A DNA stretch of 64,000 bases. Origin: Chryseobacterium arachidis (lineage in GTDB: Bacteria > Bacteroidota > Bacteroidia > Flavobacteriales > Weeksellaceae). The notes beneath the pieces are model-generated. The model did not search any database, was not told where the DNA came from, and worked only from the letters and a program-made list of their open reading frames with translations. Of the stretch, positions 37,630-47,240 are shown piece by piece. The DNA is taken from the NCBI RefSeq assembly GCF_900129245.1, contig NZ_FQUT01000003.1, positions 372,001 to 436,000 on the forward strand. The letters run 5' to 3'. The stretch's first letter is position 1. Each line of letters starts with the position of its first letter. A program made the translations under genes and the position numbers.

Positions 37630-38772
37630 TTAATGATGATGAAAAAATTTAGAAAAATAATATTCCTGTACTTTCTGTAGAGAAAGCCCTCTGGCGTCAT
37701 ATTGTATATGAATAAAAAAGAAGATAAAAAATATAATATTAAAGATAAAAAACCTTTTTAGGAAAGGGTTTCGATTCCATGAAACCTTGTTCCTATTTTC
37801 ATTATCCGGCAAGACCATCATTACAATAATGAATAAAAGCATAGCATATATATGATCCCAACGATACCAGTCTATCCCTAAAATATATAATGGTGCTACC
37901 CAAATAAAACTTGCAATAACAAACTTTAGCAAACCATAGAATTTGTTTCTATAAAATAAATACACATAATATAAAAACATGGAAACACCGATAAGAAGCT
38001 CTAAAATGAATAAAAGATAAGAAACCATTTCTTTTTTCATCAGATCTACACCATCCGAAAAGTTAAACAGGAAAATGTTGTTTCTACCAAAAACGACTCC
38101 CCTCTTTTCAAGAATTTCTAAACTCTTACCACAGTTAATATCTTTTCCGAAGAAAAATAAAATCCCCATTACGACACTTGATAAAACAAAAAGAAGTATC
38201 CAGAAGGAGTATTTCCTTTTCCCGGTTTTAAGAGTATGTATAGCTATAAAAAACGGCAGAAAGAAATAAAACATTTCATGGATCAGTAGTCCAACGCAGA
38301 ATAAGACTAAAAAAACTCTTTCCTTAAGAATACTCATTTTACCTAAAGCAAAATAAGCTGCAAGTGCAAAAAGAATAATTTCCCTTTTCCCTGAATATGA
38401 TAAATTAATCGGAAAATACATAAAACACAGTGGAGAACACAGCAATACCAAAATATTCCAATCTATTTTCTTTGTAAGCAATAGTTTAAAATAAGCATAG
38501 AAAACCAGACCATAAAAAATTACCTGAACAATAAAAACTTGAACAGGCAACGATATACCGAATAGATCTTGCACCGTAAAAAAAACAGTTCCAGTAATTC
38601 CTCTACGTTTAAAACCCCCATCTTCGTAATTTACCAGCCAGTCAGACATCGTCCATTCATGAACAGACAATGTTGCCTTTCCGTATAATTTTAAAATGAT
38701 GTACAGGAAGAGTACAGCTAAAAAAACGCAATACAATAGAAAACTATTATTTTTTCTCGCAGATAATATCAC
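37630..38772 (-). CDS. polytopic membrane protein, EpsG/glycosyltransferase-like
   Basis: This 380-residue protein has about nine hydrophobic helices and resembles bacterial polysaccharide polymerases of the EpsG/Wzy kind, although no firm motif can be named. A basic stretch (GGFKRRGITG) follows the first periplasmic loop. It is unusually placed between nusG and rplK. A terminator separates it from nusG, and the rplK promoter lies past its end, so it is probably transcribed on its own; no clear promoter was found for it. Confidence 0.7.
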   Translation of the reverse strand: MILSARKNNSFLLYCVFLAVLFLYIILKLYGKATLSVHEWTMSDWLVNYEDGGFKRRGITGTVFFTVQDLFGISLPVQVFIVQVIFYGLVFYAYFKLLLTKKIDWNILVLLCSPLCFMYFPINLSYSGKREIILFALAAYFALGKMSILKERVFLVLFCVGLLIHEMFYFFLPFFIAIHTLKTGKRKYSFWILLFVLSSVVMGILFFFGKDINCGKSLEILEKRGVVFGRNNIFLFNFSDGVDLMKKEMVSYLLFILELLIGVSMFLYYVYLFYRNKFYGLLKFVIASFIWVAPLYILGIDWYRWDHIYAMLLFIIVMMVLPDNENRNKVSWNRNPFLKRFFIFNIIFFIFFFIHIQYDARGLSLQKVQEYYFSKFFHHH

Positions 38773-38791
38773 ACTCTTGATTTTTACAAAT

Positions 38792-38820
38792 GAAAAAAGG
38801 TCACTTTTTCAAGTAACCTT
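38792..38820 (-). terminator. terminator after nusG
   Basis: AAGGTTACTT and AGTGACCTT pair on the minus strand with one mismatch and are followed by TTTTTT. It ends the secE-nusG transcript before the inserted membrane gene. Confidence 0.7.
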
Positions 38821-38841
38821 TATATATTTAAGAATAATATC

Positions 38842-39384
38842 TTATACTTTTTCAACCTGCATGTAGCTCAATTCCATTGGAGTTTTTCTACCGAAGATCA
38901 AAACAGAAACTTCGATTTTCTTTTTATCTTCCAAAATTTTCTCTACAGTCCCGTTGAATCCGTTGAATGGTCCGTCAATTACTTTAACGTTTTCACCCAC
39001 TACGTAAGGAATTTCAACATCGCTTGCAAATTCTGAAAGCTCATCCATTCTTCCTAGCATTCTGTTGACTTCAGACTTTCTCATTGGAACCGGATCTCCT
39101 CCTTTTGTTAAGCTTAAGAAAGAAATAACTCCGGGAATGTTCTTGATAACGTGAGGAATCTCCCCCATCAAATCAGCTTCAATCATTAAGTATCCAGGAT
39201 AGTAAGGTCTTTCTTTAGGAACTTTTTTTCCGTTTCTAATCTGAATTACCTTTTCCATAGGAATAACCACTTGAGTAACGTACTGCTCAAACCCTAAACG
39301 TTTGATTTCTGTCTCAATATAGTTTTTCACTTTATTTTCCTGTCCGCTGATTGCTTTCAGCACATACCATTTCAATTCGCTCAT
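38842..39384 (-). CDS. nusG: transcription termination/antitermination protein NusG
   Basis: This 180-residue RNA polymerase elongation factor has the N-terminal NGN domain (KWYVLKAISGQENKV, YYPGYLMIEADL) and the C-terminal KOW domain (GENVKVIDGPFNGFNGTVE). It follows secE by 21 bases. The length is normal. Confidence 0.97.
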   Translation of the reverse strand: MSELKWYVLKAISGQENKVKNYIETEIKRLGFEQYVTQVVIPMEKVIQIRNGKKVPKERPYYPGYLMIEADLMGEIPHVIKNIPGVISFLSLTKGGDPVPMRKSEVNRMLGRMDELSEFASDVEIPYVVGENVKVIDGPFNGFNGTVEKILEDKKKIEVSVLIFGRKTPMELSYMQVEKV

Positions 39385-39405
39385 TTTGGGAAAATACTTT
39401 TATTA

Positions 39406-39612
39406 TTAATTGAACAAGTTGATTAGCATTCCTATGATGTTGCTGATTGCTTTAGAAAACAATTCGTCAACGCCGAAAGTAAATAGTGCCAAGATCACTG
39501 TTGCAACCGTTACTACAATTGTAGAAGACTGCAGATCAGCCCATTTTGGCCATTCAACTTTATGTCTGAATTCGTTATAAGAACCTTTTAAAAAATCGAC
39601 AAATGAACTCAT
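39406..39612 (-). CDS. secE: preprotein translocase subunit SecE
   Basis: This 68-residue single-span membrane protein stabilises SecY in the Sec translocase. It starts at ATG 39612 (MSSFVDFLKGSYNEFRHKVEWPKW). The conserved amphipathic helix with KVEWP is followed by the transmembrane helix (TVATVILALFTFGV). A longer frame continuing upstream overlaps tRNA-Trp and is not coding. It sits between tRNA-Trp and nusG, the standard order. Confidence 0.95.
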   Translation of the reverse strand: MSSFVDFLKGSYNEFRHKVEWPKWADLQSSTIVVTVATVILALFTFGVDELFSKAISNIIGMLINLFN

Positions 39613-39625
39613 AATTGTTATTTGC

Positions 39626-39694
39626 ACGGGCACAAGGATTCGAACCCTGATCAACGGTTTTGGAGACCGGTATCCTACCATTGGACGATGCCCG
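39626..39694 (-). tRNA. tRNA-Trp (CCA)
   Basis: The minus strand folds into a cloverleaf: acceptor CGGGCAT/GTGCCCG, anticodon loop CTCCAAA with anticodon CCA, and the T arm with GGGTTCGAATCC. No 3' CCA is encoded. It lies between tuf and secE, the conserved place for tRNA-Trp. Confidence 0.93.
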
Positions 39695-39700
39695 TAGATT

Positions 39701-39732
39701 AAAAAGCTTCCGAGAGTTTCCTTTCGGAAGCC
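39701..39732 (-). terminator. terminator after tuf
   Basis: GCTTCCGA (39706-39713) and TCGGAAGC (39724-39731) form the stem; on the minus strand a T run follows. It separates tuf from tRNA-Trp. Confidence 0.8.
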
Positions 39733-39750
39733 TTATTTATTTTAAGATGA

Positions 39751-40956
39751 TTAGTCTAAGATTTCAGTTACCTGACCCGAACCAACTGTTCTACCACCTT
39801 CTCTGATCGCGAATCTAAGACCCTCGTTAAGAGCGATTGGTTGTAACAATTCTACAGTGATCTCTAAGTTATCACCAGGCATTACCATTTCTACACCTTC
39901 TGGTAAGAAGATCTCACCTGTAACGTCAGTAGTTCTTACGTAGAACTGAGGACGATATTTGTTGTGGAATGGAGTGTGACGTCCACCTTCTTCTTTAGAA
40001 AGGATATATACAGATGCTTTGAATTTTTTGTGTGGCTTCACAGAATCTTTCTTAGCGATTACCATACCTCTCTTGATGTCAGTTTTTTCAATACCTCTCA
40101 ACAATAGACCTACGTTATCACCAGCTTCACCTCTGTCTAGGATTTTTCTGAACATCTCAACCCCTGTAATTGTAGAAGTTAATTTTTCATCACCCATACC
40201 TACGATATCTACAGGATCACCAGTGTTGATGATACCAGCTTCGATTCTACCAGTTGCTACAGTACCTCTACCTGTAATAGAGAATACGTCTTCGATTGGC
40301 ATCAAGAATGGCTTATCTGTATCTCTTGTTGGCTCTTCGATCCACTCGTCAACAGCATCCATCAATTGCTCAACAGTTTTAAACCACTTGTCATCAGAAT
40401 TACCTTCTGTAGCAGCAGTAAGTGCACCAAGAGCAGAACCTTGGATTACTGGAGAGTTATCTCCGTCGAATTCATAAGTAGATAATAAGTCTCTAAGCTC
40501 CATTTCAACAAGCTCTAATAACTCAGCATCATCCACCATGTCAACTTTATTCATGAAAACAACAATTCTAGGTACGTTTACCTGACGGCAAAGTAGGATG
40601 TGTTCTCTTGTTTGAGGCATTGGTCCATCAGTTGCAGCACATACTACGATAGCTCCATCCATCTGAGCAGCACCAGTTACCATGTTCTTAACATAGTCGG
40701 CGTGACCTGGACAGTCAACGTGAGCATAGTGTCTTTTTTCAGTTTCGTATTCGATGTGAGCAGTATTGATAGTGATACCTCTTTCTTTTTCTTCTGGAGC
40801 AGAGTCAATTGCAGAGAAGTCTTTTTTCTCAGCAAGACCTTTGCTAGCTAATACAGCAGAAATAGCAGCTGTAAGAGTAGTTTTACCATGGTCAACGTGA
40901 CCAATAGTACCAATGTTCAAGTGTGGTTTGTTACGATTAAACGTTTCCTTTGCCAT
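39751..40956 (-). CDS. tuf: elongation factor Tu
   Basis: This GTPase delivers aminoacyl-tRNA to the ribosome. The 401-residue protein has the P-loop GHVDHGKTT, switch region [20 protein letters not shown] and the guanine-specifying NKVD. It begins the tuf, tRNA-Trp, secE, nusG order. Confidence 0.98.
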   Translation of the reverse strand: MAKETFNRNKPHLNIGTIGHVDHGKTTLTAAISAVLASKGLAEKKDFSAIDSAPEEKERGITINTAHIEYETEKRHYAHVDCPGHADYVKNMVTGAAQMDGAIVVCAATDGPMPQTREHILLCRQVNVPRIVVFMNKVDMVDDAELLELVEMELRDLLSTYEFDGDNSPVIQGSALGALTAATEGNSDDKWFKTVEQLMDAVDEWIEEPTRDTDKPFLMPIEDVFSITGRGTVATGRIEAGIINTGDPVDIVGMGDEKLTSTITGVEMFRKILDRGEAGDNVGLLLRGIEKTDIKRGMVIAKKDSVKPHKKFKASVYILSKEEGGRHTPFHNKYRPQFYVRTTDVTGEIFLPEGVEMVMPGDNLEITVELLQPIALNEGLRFAIREGGRTVGSGQVTEILD

Positions 40957-41229
40957 GATTTAAAATTATTTATTTATTGTTTTTCAAATTTTCGGTGTGC
41001 AAATATAATGAATTTTTACATACCAAAACCTTTTTATTAAAAAAAGTTTCAATATTTACATTCAATGAAGTACAAACCTTATATTTCAACATATTGAGAC
41101 TGCAAATTTACACATTTTTCTCAATTGAAAAAATCATTGCCAAACCTTTTGAACAAATTATGAACTATCTCTTTAATTCTTAATAATATAAAATCAGCAG
41201 AATATTTAGTTTTTAAATTTTTACTCTTA
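40957..41229. other. tuf upstream region with two minus-strand -7 elements
   Basis: No gene is seen. On the minus strand TATATTTG (41000-41007) and TAAATTTG (41103-41110) are perfect TAnnTTTG elements, the first with a TTG-like word 16 bases upstream. They are candidate tuf promoters. Confidence 0.5.
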
Positions 41230-41258
41230 GGAAAAACCGCCGTTCACTTTTTGTCGTA
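41230..41258 (+). promoter_or_regulatory. putative ECF-sigma promoter of the DUF4394 gene
   Basis: GGAAAAACC (41230-41238) is followed, with a 17-base spacer between AAC and CGT, by CGTA (41255-41258). This resembles ECF sigma promoters (GGAAC...CGTnn) and not the TAnnTTTG type. The start codon is 35 bases further on. Confidence 0.4.
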
Positions 41259-41292
41259 GATACCAATACGAACCATTAAAAAAAATAATATT

Positions 41293-42795
41293 ATGAGAAA
41301 ACTATTACACATCTGCACCATGCTGTTCAGCATTTCGATTTTATTTTCATGCGACGATTCTAATGATATGATTGATATGATGTCGCCGGATATGACTGCA
41401 CAGGGGCCCGACCTTATGGTATATGGGATTACAGCTAATAACGAACTGGTAGCTTTCAATTCGAAAAATCCTAAGAATTTCAGTTCCAAAACAGCCGTTT
41501 CAGGAATTGTTTCCGGAGAAAAACTATTAAGCATTGACTTTAGACCTGCTACAGGAGAACTGTATGCTTTATCTAATGCAAGTAAACTGTATATTATTAA
41601 CACTTCCAATTCTTCAGCAAGAGTGGTGAGTACCACAGCATTTTCCCCTGCCCTTTCAGGAACTATTGCTTCGATAGATTTTAATCCAACCGTTGACAGA
41701 ATACGTTTGGTAAGCAATACAGGACAAAATCTGAGATTACATCCTGAGACAGGAGCTGTTGCAGGTACGGATATTAATATTGCCAGCACTGCATCTATCA
41801 GCGGAGTCGCTTATACAAACAGTAAAGCAGGAGCCTCTTCCACCATTCTTTATGATATTGATGTTACTTCAGGGAAATTATTTAAACAAGATCCACCGAA
41901 TAACGGAACTTTGGTAGAAGTCGGAAGCTTAGGAACCACTTTTACAGGACAAGCCGCGTTTGATATTAAATATGATAACAGTACCGCTTTATTGGCTTTA
42001 AATAATAATCTTCATGTATTGGACCTCAACACAGGCAAAGCCACCAATATCGGAATGCTTCAACAGCAAATTCTTGATCTTGCAATCCCGACAGAACCTG
42101 TGGCGTACGCTGTGGATAACTCCAACAATCTGCAAATCTTTAATCCGAACAGTCCGATGCCTGTTTCAAAATCAATAGCAGGACTTCAAAGCGGTGAAAA
42201 TATTCTGGGGATTGATTTCAGACCGGCAAACGGACAATTGTATGCCTTGGGAAGTTCAAGCAGAATATACACCATCAATTTAGGAACAGGAGCTGCAACC
42301 GCAGTAGGATCTTCTCCTTTCAGTACTTTGCTGGCAGGAGCAGATTTTGGGTTTGATTTTAATCCTACAGTTGATAAAATAAGAGTGGTAAGCAATACAG
42401 GACAAAACCTTCGTCTGGATCCAGTAACGGGCGGAATTACCGCAACGGATGTTGCTTTGAATCCTGCCGGAGCCATGGTAAGTGCCGCAGCTTACACGAA
42501 TAATTTTGCAGGGGCTACCTCCACTACCTTATTTGTTGTGGATCACAATACAGATAAGCTGTACCAGCAAAATCCGCCGAACAACGGAACTTTGGTAGAA
42601 ACGGGTTCTTTAGGCATTAATATTACCAATGCAAATGGATTTGACATCGGAAGCGTGAGTCAGAAAGCTTATCTGGTGGCAACCGTAGGTACGGCAACTA
42701 AAATCTACAGCATAAATACGTCAACAGGAGCCGCAACGTCAGTTTCAGATTTCCCGAATGCTGTGAGAGGTTTTGCCGTAGGATTAGGTTTTTAA
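41293..42795 (+). CDS. DUF4394 lipoprotein with duplicated beta-propeller-like domain
   Basis: This 500-residue lipoprotein has a lipobox ending SILFSC. Two tandem copies of a domain of about 230 residues follow. Each contains IDFRPATGELYAL or IDFRPANGQLYAL, then DFNPTVDRIRLVSNTGQNLR or DFNPTVDKIRVVSNTGQNLR, and PPNNGTLVE. These match DUF4394 as I know it. It is probably surface- or periplasm-exposed; no function is established. A very strong hairpin terminator follows. Confidence 0.87.
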   Translation: MRKLLHICTMLFSISILFSCDDSNDMIDMMSPDMTAQGPDLMVYGITANNELVAFNSKNPKNFSSKTAVSGIVSGEKLLSIDFRPATGELYALSNASKLYIINTSNSSARVVSTTAFSPALSGTIASIDFNPTVDRIRLVSNTGQNLRLHPETGAVAGTDINIASTASISGVAYTNSKAGASSTILYDIDVTSGKLFKQDPPNNGTLVEVGSLGTTFTGQAAFDIKYDNSTALLALNNNLHVLDLNTGKATNIGMLQQQILDLAIPTEPVAYAVDNSNNLQIFNPNSPMPVSKSIAGLQSGENILGIDFRPANGQLYALGSSSRIYTINLGTGAATAVGSSPFSTLLAGADFGFDFNPTVDKIRVVSNTGQNLRLDPVTGGITATDVALNPAGAMVSAAAYTNNFAGATSTTLFVVDHNTDKLYQQNPPNNGTLVETGSLGINITNANGFDIGSVSQKAYLVATVGTATKIYSINTSTGAATSVSDFPNAVRGFAVGLGF

Positions 42796-42824
42796 ACTAA
42801 CTCATAATAATTATTTCAATAGTG

Positions 42825-42860
42825 AGAGGCGCGGAAAACTTCGTTTTCCGCGCCTCTTTT
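42825..42860 (+). terminator. terminator of the DUF4394 gene
   Basis: A perfect 15-base stem (AGAGGCGCGGAAAAC and its complement) with loop TTC is followed by TTTT. It probably also stops transcripts from the convergent efflux operon. Confidence 0.88.
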
Positions 42861-42887
42861 AATTAATATAATCAATGAAAGAAATGA

Positions 42888-45800
42888 TTAAATCTGCTGA
42901 GACTTTTTGGTTCTGTTGAAGATCCAGAAGATAATCGGGAAAATCAACAATGTTAAAACTGTCGCCGTAATCAAGCCTCCAATAATTACAATTGCTAAAG
43001 GTTTTTGGGATTCCGAGCCGATACCTGTTGACAATGCAGCCGGCATTAGCCCAATGGATGCCATCAAAGCCGTCATGATTACCGGACGTGTCCTGGATTT
43101 TACCCCATTTAAAATAGCTTCGTCCAGATTCAGGCTGTTTTTAACATTCTGATGGAATTCCGTGATTAGAATTACCCCATTCTGAATACAGATCCCGAGA
43201 AGTGCGATCATCCCCACTCCCGCGGAAATCCCGAAATTCATGTGGGTAAGATGCAGTGCAATGATTCCACCAATTAAAGCAAAAGGAACATTAGCCAATA
43301 CCAAAAGAGAATCTTTCATATTACCGAAAAGAATGAATAACAGGAAGAAAATTCCTAAAATACTGATCGGAACAACCTGCGCCAGTCTTTTGGAGGCTCG
43401 CTGCTGGTTTTCAAACTGGCCGGTCCACCCTATAGAATATCCGTCCGGAATATCAATTTTGGCAACCGCTTTCTGGGCATCAGCAATGGTTCCTCCCAAA
43501 TCTCGGTCACGAATCGAGAATTTAACCCCGATATACCTTTTAATATCATCACGGTAAATAAATGCAGCTCCATTATCTTTTACAATCGTCCCGATTTCCT
43601 TCAACGGAATCTGAGATCCATCCTGAGTCGGAATCATCAATGAGGCAATATCACTCTCATTTTTCCTGTATTCCTGCGAATAACGGAGACGAATCGGGAA
43701 TTTTCTTTCTCCTTCGAACATTTCCGAAGCTGTTTTTCCTCCAAACGCCATTTCGAGAACGGTTTGAGCGTCTTCAGGCATCACGCCGTAAGCCGCCATT
43801 TTATCCCGGTCCCAGACGACATTCACTTCGGGCTGCCCGATATTTTTAATGATTCCGGCATCTTTTACCCCTTGAATGTCTTTAATTTGTTTTAAGACCT
43901 CATCAGCAAGTTTATCCAATGTCTGAAGATTATCACCATATATTTTAATTCCGTTTTCTGCTTTGAAACCTGCTACAGCTTCCGCAACATTGTCGGAAAT
44001 CGGTTGTGAATAATTGAAGGTAATTCCCTGATAATTTCTCAGTTTTTTATCAATCTCATCAATTAAATCTTCATAACTTATCTTTCTTTTCCACTCATCT
44101 TTAGGCTGAAGATTTACGGCAAACTGTACAAATCCGAATCCGTTCGGGTCGGTTCCGTCATTACTTCTCCCCGTTTGTGCAAGAACGTCCGTCACTTCGG
44201 GAAAACTCATAATGTCTTTCTTTAGAAGATCTGCGGTTTTTAATGATTCTTTTAAGGATGAGCTCATCGGCATTTCAGCAGTGATCCACAGTGAACCTTC
44301 ATTTAATTGAGGTAAAAATTCGGTTCCTAAGAATTTTCCTGAAAATAATGTAACAGCAAGAAAAGACAATGATACTATTAAGCTTAATTTTTTATGTTTA
44401 AATGTAAAATGAAAACCTTTCAAAACAATTCTGTCCCAGAAATTCACAAAAGGATTGTTCTTTTCTTTAACATTTTTATTTAAAAGGATGTGTGAAAGAA
44501 CAGGAACCAATGTCAAAGTAAAAATCAATGCTCCCATTAGAGCAAAACCTAATGTAAAGGCCAATGGTGAAAACATTTTCCCTTCTACTTTCTGGAATGA
44601 GAAAATAGGGATTAATGAAGTGATGATGATTAATTTTGAAAAGAAGATCGCTTTTCCTAAGCCTGTTCCGGTCTGTTTAATCCAGCCGGCTTTTGCCATT
44701 TTATTAAACTTTTCATCCCCATATTTATGGGCTTTGTGATCGAGCATTACGAAGAGTCCTTCTACCATGACGACGGCTCCGTCGATTATAATACCAAAGT
44801 CAACCGCTCCGAGCGACAATAAATTGGCGCTCATTCCTGCCATTTTTAAACATAAAAATGCAAATAATAAGGATAATGGGATGATGATGGAAACAATTAA
44901 GGTAGTCCGCCAGTCTGCCATGAAAATCAGAACGATGACCGTTACCAGAACGATTCCTTCCAATAAATTATGCATTACCGTTTCTGTGGTGAAATCCATC
45001 AGATTATCACGGTCGTAAAAAGTGACCATTTTTACATCTTTAGGAAGAATCTTTTCGTTAAGCTCTTTAATTTTAGCTTTTACATTGACCAAAACTTCAC
45101 GAGGATTTTCCCCTTTTCTCATCACCACAATTCCTTCAACGGTGTCATCCTGATTATTTAATCCTGCCTGCCCCACTCTAGGTCTTTCACTTTCATGAAC
45201 TTCGGCAACGTTTTTTACTAAAATCGGGTTTCCATTATCATTATGAATCGTAATATTCTGAATATCGCTGATCGATTTCACCAAACCGATTCCTCTTACC
45301 ACATACGCCTGGCCATTTTTTTCAATAACATCACCTCCGACATTCAAATTGCTTTTCGTAACGGCATCATATACCTGAAGCGGTGTCAAATTGTATTTAT
45401 CCAAGGCTCTCGGATCGATGCTTAATTCGAAAACTTTGTCCTGTCCTCCGAAAACGTTGATATCTGCAACTCCGGGGACTCCTCTTAAAGCACGGTCGAT
45501 TACCCAGTTTTGTAAGGTTAATAACTCACGGGAATCTTTGGTTTTGCTTTCCAGGGTATATCGGAAAATTTCTCCAGTTGGTCCGTAGGGTGGCTGAACT
45601 TCTGGGTCTACCTCATCAGGAAGGCTGACCGTTCTTAATTGGTTATTAACCTGATTTCTGGCAAACATATCATCCACCCCATCATCAAAAAGAATTTTCA
45701 CGATAGAGAGCCCAAACATCGTGGTACTTCTTACACTGGTTTTCTTCTGAACCGGGCTCATTGCCAATTCGATGGGCGTTGTGACAAAACGTTCTACTTC

Positions 45801-45986
45801 TTCTGCGCTTCGCCCATTCCATTGGGTAATGATAACAATCTGGGTATTGGTAACGTCGGGAAAAGCTTCAATAGGCATATTTTTGAAACTTATAAATCCT
45901 GCAACCGCCAAAATAGCTACCCAAATAAAGGTAAATGCTTTATTTTTTAATGAAAAAGCAATTATATTTTTTATGAATTTATTCAT
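42888..45986 (-). CDS. CusA/CzcA-type heavy-metal RND efflux transporter
   Basis: This 1032-residue inner-membrane proton antiporter expels metal cations. It has 12 expected transmembrane helices, two large periplasmic loops, and the heavy-metal RND signature DFGIIIDGAVVMVEG in helix 4. Its length fits CzcA/CusA. It is encoded after its adaptor (46152-47237) and TolC-like partner (47241-48497), giving a complete tripartite pump. The metal (for example cobalt, zinc, cadmium or copper) is not determined. A 165-base gap with a degenerate repeat separates it from the adaptor gene. Confidence 0.92.
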   Translation of the reverse strand: MNKFIKNIIAFSLKNKAFTFIWVAILAVAGFISFKNMPIEAFPDVTNTQIVIITQWNGRSAEEVERFVTTPIELAMSPVQKKTSVRSTTMFGLSIVKILFDDGVDDMFARNQVNNQLRTVSLPDEVDPEVQPPYGPTGEIFRYTLESKTKDSRELLTLQNWVIDRALRGVPGVADINVFGGQDKVFELSIDPRALDKYNLTPLQVYDAVTKSNLNVGGDVIEKNGQAYVVRGIGLVKSISDIQNITIHNDNGNPILVKNVAEVHESERPRVGQAGLNNQDDTVEGIVVMRKGENPREVLVNVKAKIKELNEKILPKDVKMVTFYDRDNLMDFTTETVMHNLLEGIVLVTVIVLIFMADWRTTLIVSIIIPLSLLFAFLCLKMAGMSANLLSLGAVDFGIIIDGAVVMVEGLFVMLDHKAHKYGDEKFNKMAKAGWIKQTGTGLGKAIFFSKLIIITSLIPIFSFQKVEGKMFSPLAFTLGFALMGALIFTLTLVPVLSHILLNKNVKEKNNPFVNFWDRIVLKGFHFTFKHKKLSLIVSLSFLAVTLFSGKFLGTEFLPQLNEGSLWITAEMPMSSSLKESLKTADLLKKDIMSFPEVTDVLAQTGRSNDGTDPNGFGFVQFAVNLQPKDEWKRKISYEDLIDEIDKKLRNYQGITFNYSQPISDNVAEAVAGFKAENGIKIYGDNLQTLDKLADEVLKQIKDIQGVKDAGIIKNIGQPEVNVVWDRDKMAAYGVMPEDAQTVLEMAFGGKTASEMFEGERKFPIRLRYSQEYRKNESDIASLMIPTQDGSQIPLKEIGTIVKDNGAAFIYRDDIKRYIGVKFSIRDRDLGGTIADAQKAVAKIDIPDGYSIGWTGQFENQQRASKRLAQVVPISILGIFFLLFILFGNMKDSLLVLANVPFALIGGIIALHLTHMNFGISAGVGMIALLGICIQNGVILITEFHQNVKNSLNLDEAILNGVKSRTRPVIMTALMASIGLMPAALSTGIGSESQKPLAIVIIGGLITATVLTLLIFPIIFWIFNRTKKSQQI

Positions 45987-46029
45987 TGTAGATTTTTTGA
46001 TGACTTAAAAAAGTCGTTGAAAGAAACTT

Positions 46030-46130
46030 TTTATTCTTCAGTTTTTTAACACAAAGGGCGCAAAGTTTTTTTGACAAACTATATGTTTTTAAGTTCGCAA
46101 AGGCGTTTCACTTAACAAAGCGCGCTAAGA
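46030..46130. repeat. degenerate dispersed repeat
   Basis: ACACAAAGGGCGCAAAG and AAAGGCGTTTCACTTAAC here recall AAACGCAAAGAC and AAAGGTGTTTCACTTAA at 6475-6560. It lies between two genes of the efflux operon. Confidence 0.4.
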
Positions 46131-46151
46131 AATTATTTAGAAAAAATAATT

Positions 46152-47237
46152 TTAACTATTCAAAGAGCGGTAAATCAACAATTGGTTGTTGGTGATCACC
46201 TCTTCTCCTTCTGATAGCCCTTCGGAAACGTAAGTTGTTTCTCCTACCTGCTTTAAGACTTTTATTTCTTTCACTTTGATATCGGTTCTGGATTTGTAGA
46301 TCACCACAAAACTTCTGTTGTCATCAAAAATGACGGCTTTCGACGGAAGCGTTAATGCCATCGTATTCTCTGAACTCGTCACTTTTATCGTTGCCTTACT
46401 TTCAGGAATTAATAATCCGTTGGCATTATCCAAAACAACTCTTGCCTGCATGGCGTTGGTTTCTGGGTCGATAATTTTAAAGATTTTATCGATTTTACCA
46501 TCAAAAACCTTGTCCGGATAAGACAATGTGGAAACCTGAGCTTTCATTCCCAGACTGATTTTGTCAATGTCAGACTCATTCACGTTCATAATAGCCCAGA
46601 CATTGGTTGTATTGGCAACATCGAAAATATTTTCGCTTCTGTCGCTTCTCAGCTGCATGTCTTTATTAATATTTTTCTGAACGATGTATCCGCTGATTGG
46701 TGCCACAACACTGTAAATATTTCCTTTTTTCACATTATAAACGGTACTCACCGCGCCGGCTCTCTGCATTTGGTCTTGTGCTTTCTGCAACTGGCTTTTG
46801 GCTTCCAGGACATCTCTTTCGGTATTCAGTTTTCCTTCATACATTTCTTTTGCAACACGCAGATTATTTTGAGCAACGACTAAATCTGTTCTTGCATCGC
46901 TTACATCTTTCTGAACTTCTGCCAGCTCCGTACTTCTTATGGTTGCCAAAACCTGCCCCTTCTTCACATAATCTCCCAACTCCACATTTACACTTAAAAC
47001 ATTTCCTCCGACCAGCGGATAAACATCAATATAACTGTTTTTATCTGCCGAAATTTTTCCGTAGAAATTGTAATCGTCTTCTATATATTTTTTCTCAACT
47101 TTCGCCAAAGAAATAGACTGCAGCATCGTATTGCTCAGTTCAAAACCTTTTTTTGCCTGTGGTTTTGCTTCCTCCTCTTTTTTGGAACAAGACAAAACGG
47201 ACAAAGCTATCATTACCGGGATTATATACTTTTTCAT
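46152..47237 (-). CDS. RND efflux periplasmic adaptor (CzcB/CusB-like)
   Basis: This 361-residue membrane-fusion lipoprotein links the RND pump to the outer-membrane channel. It has a lipobox (IALSVLSC), a biotinyl-lipoyl-like domain (GGNVLSVNVELGDYVKKGQVLATI), a coiled-coil hairpin (about residues 110-165), and beta-barrel domains. No His-rich metal-binding domain is seen. It follows the TolC-like gene by 3 bases. Confidence 0.92.
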   Translation of the reverse strand: MKKYIIPVMIALSVLSCSKKEEEAKPQAKKGFELSNTMLQSISLAKVEKKYIEDDYNFYGKISADKNSYIDVYPLVGGNVLSVNVELGDYVKKGQVLATIRSTELAEVQKDVSDARTDLVVAQNNLRVAKEMYEGKLNTERDVLEAKSQLQKAQDQMQRAGAVSTVYNVKKGNIYSVVAPISGYIVQKNINKDMQLRSDRSENIFDVANTTNVWAIMNVNESDIDKISLGMKAQVSTLSYPDKVFDGKIDKIFKIIDPETNAMQARVVLDNANGLLIPESKATIKVTSSENTMALTLPSKAVIFDDNRSFVVIYKSRTDIKVKEIKVLKQVGETTYVSEGLSEGEEVITNNQLLIYRSLNS

Positions 47238-47240
47238 TGT

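Noticed and set aside
39613..39681. SecE N-terminal extension
   Set aside because: The frame runs through tRNA-Trp and has no SecE-like sequence; ATG 39612 starts a normal SecE.
43562..43849. Antisense ORF in the RND pump gene
   Set aside because: Explained by the opposite strand of a conserved gene.
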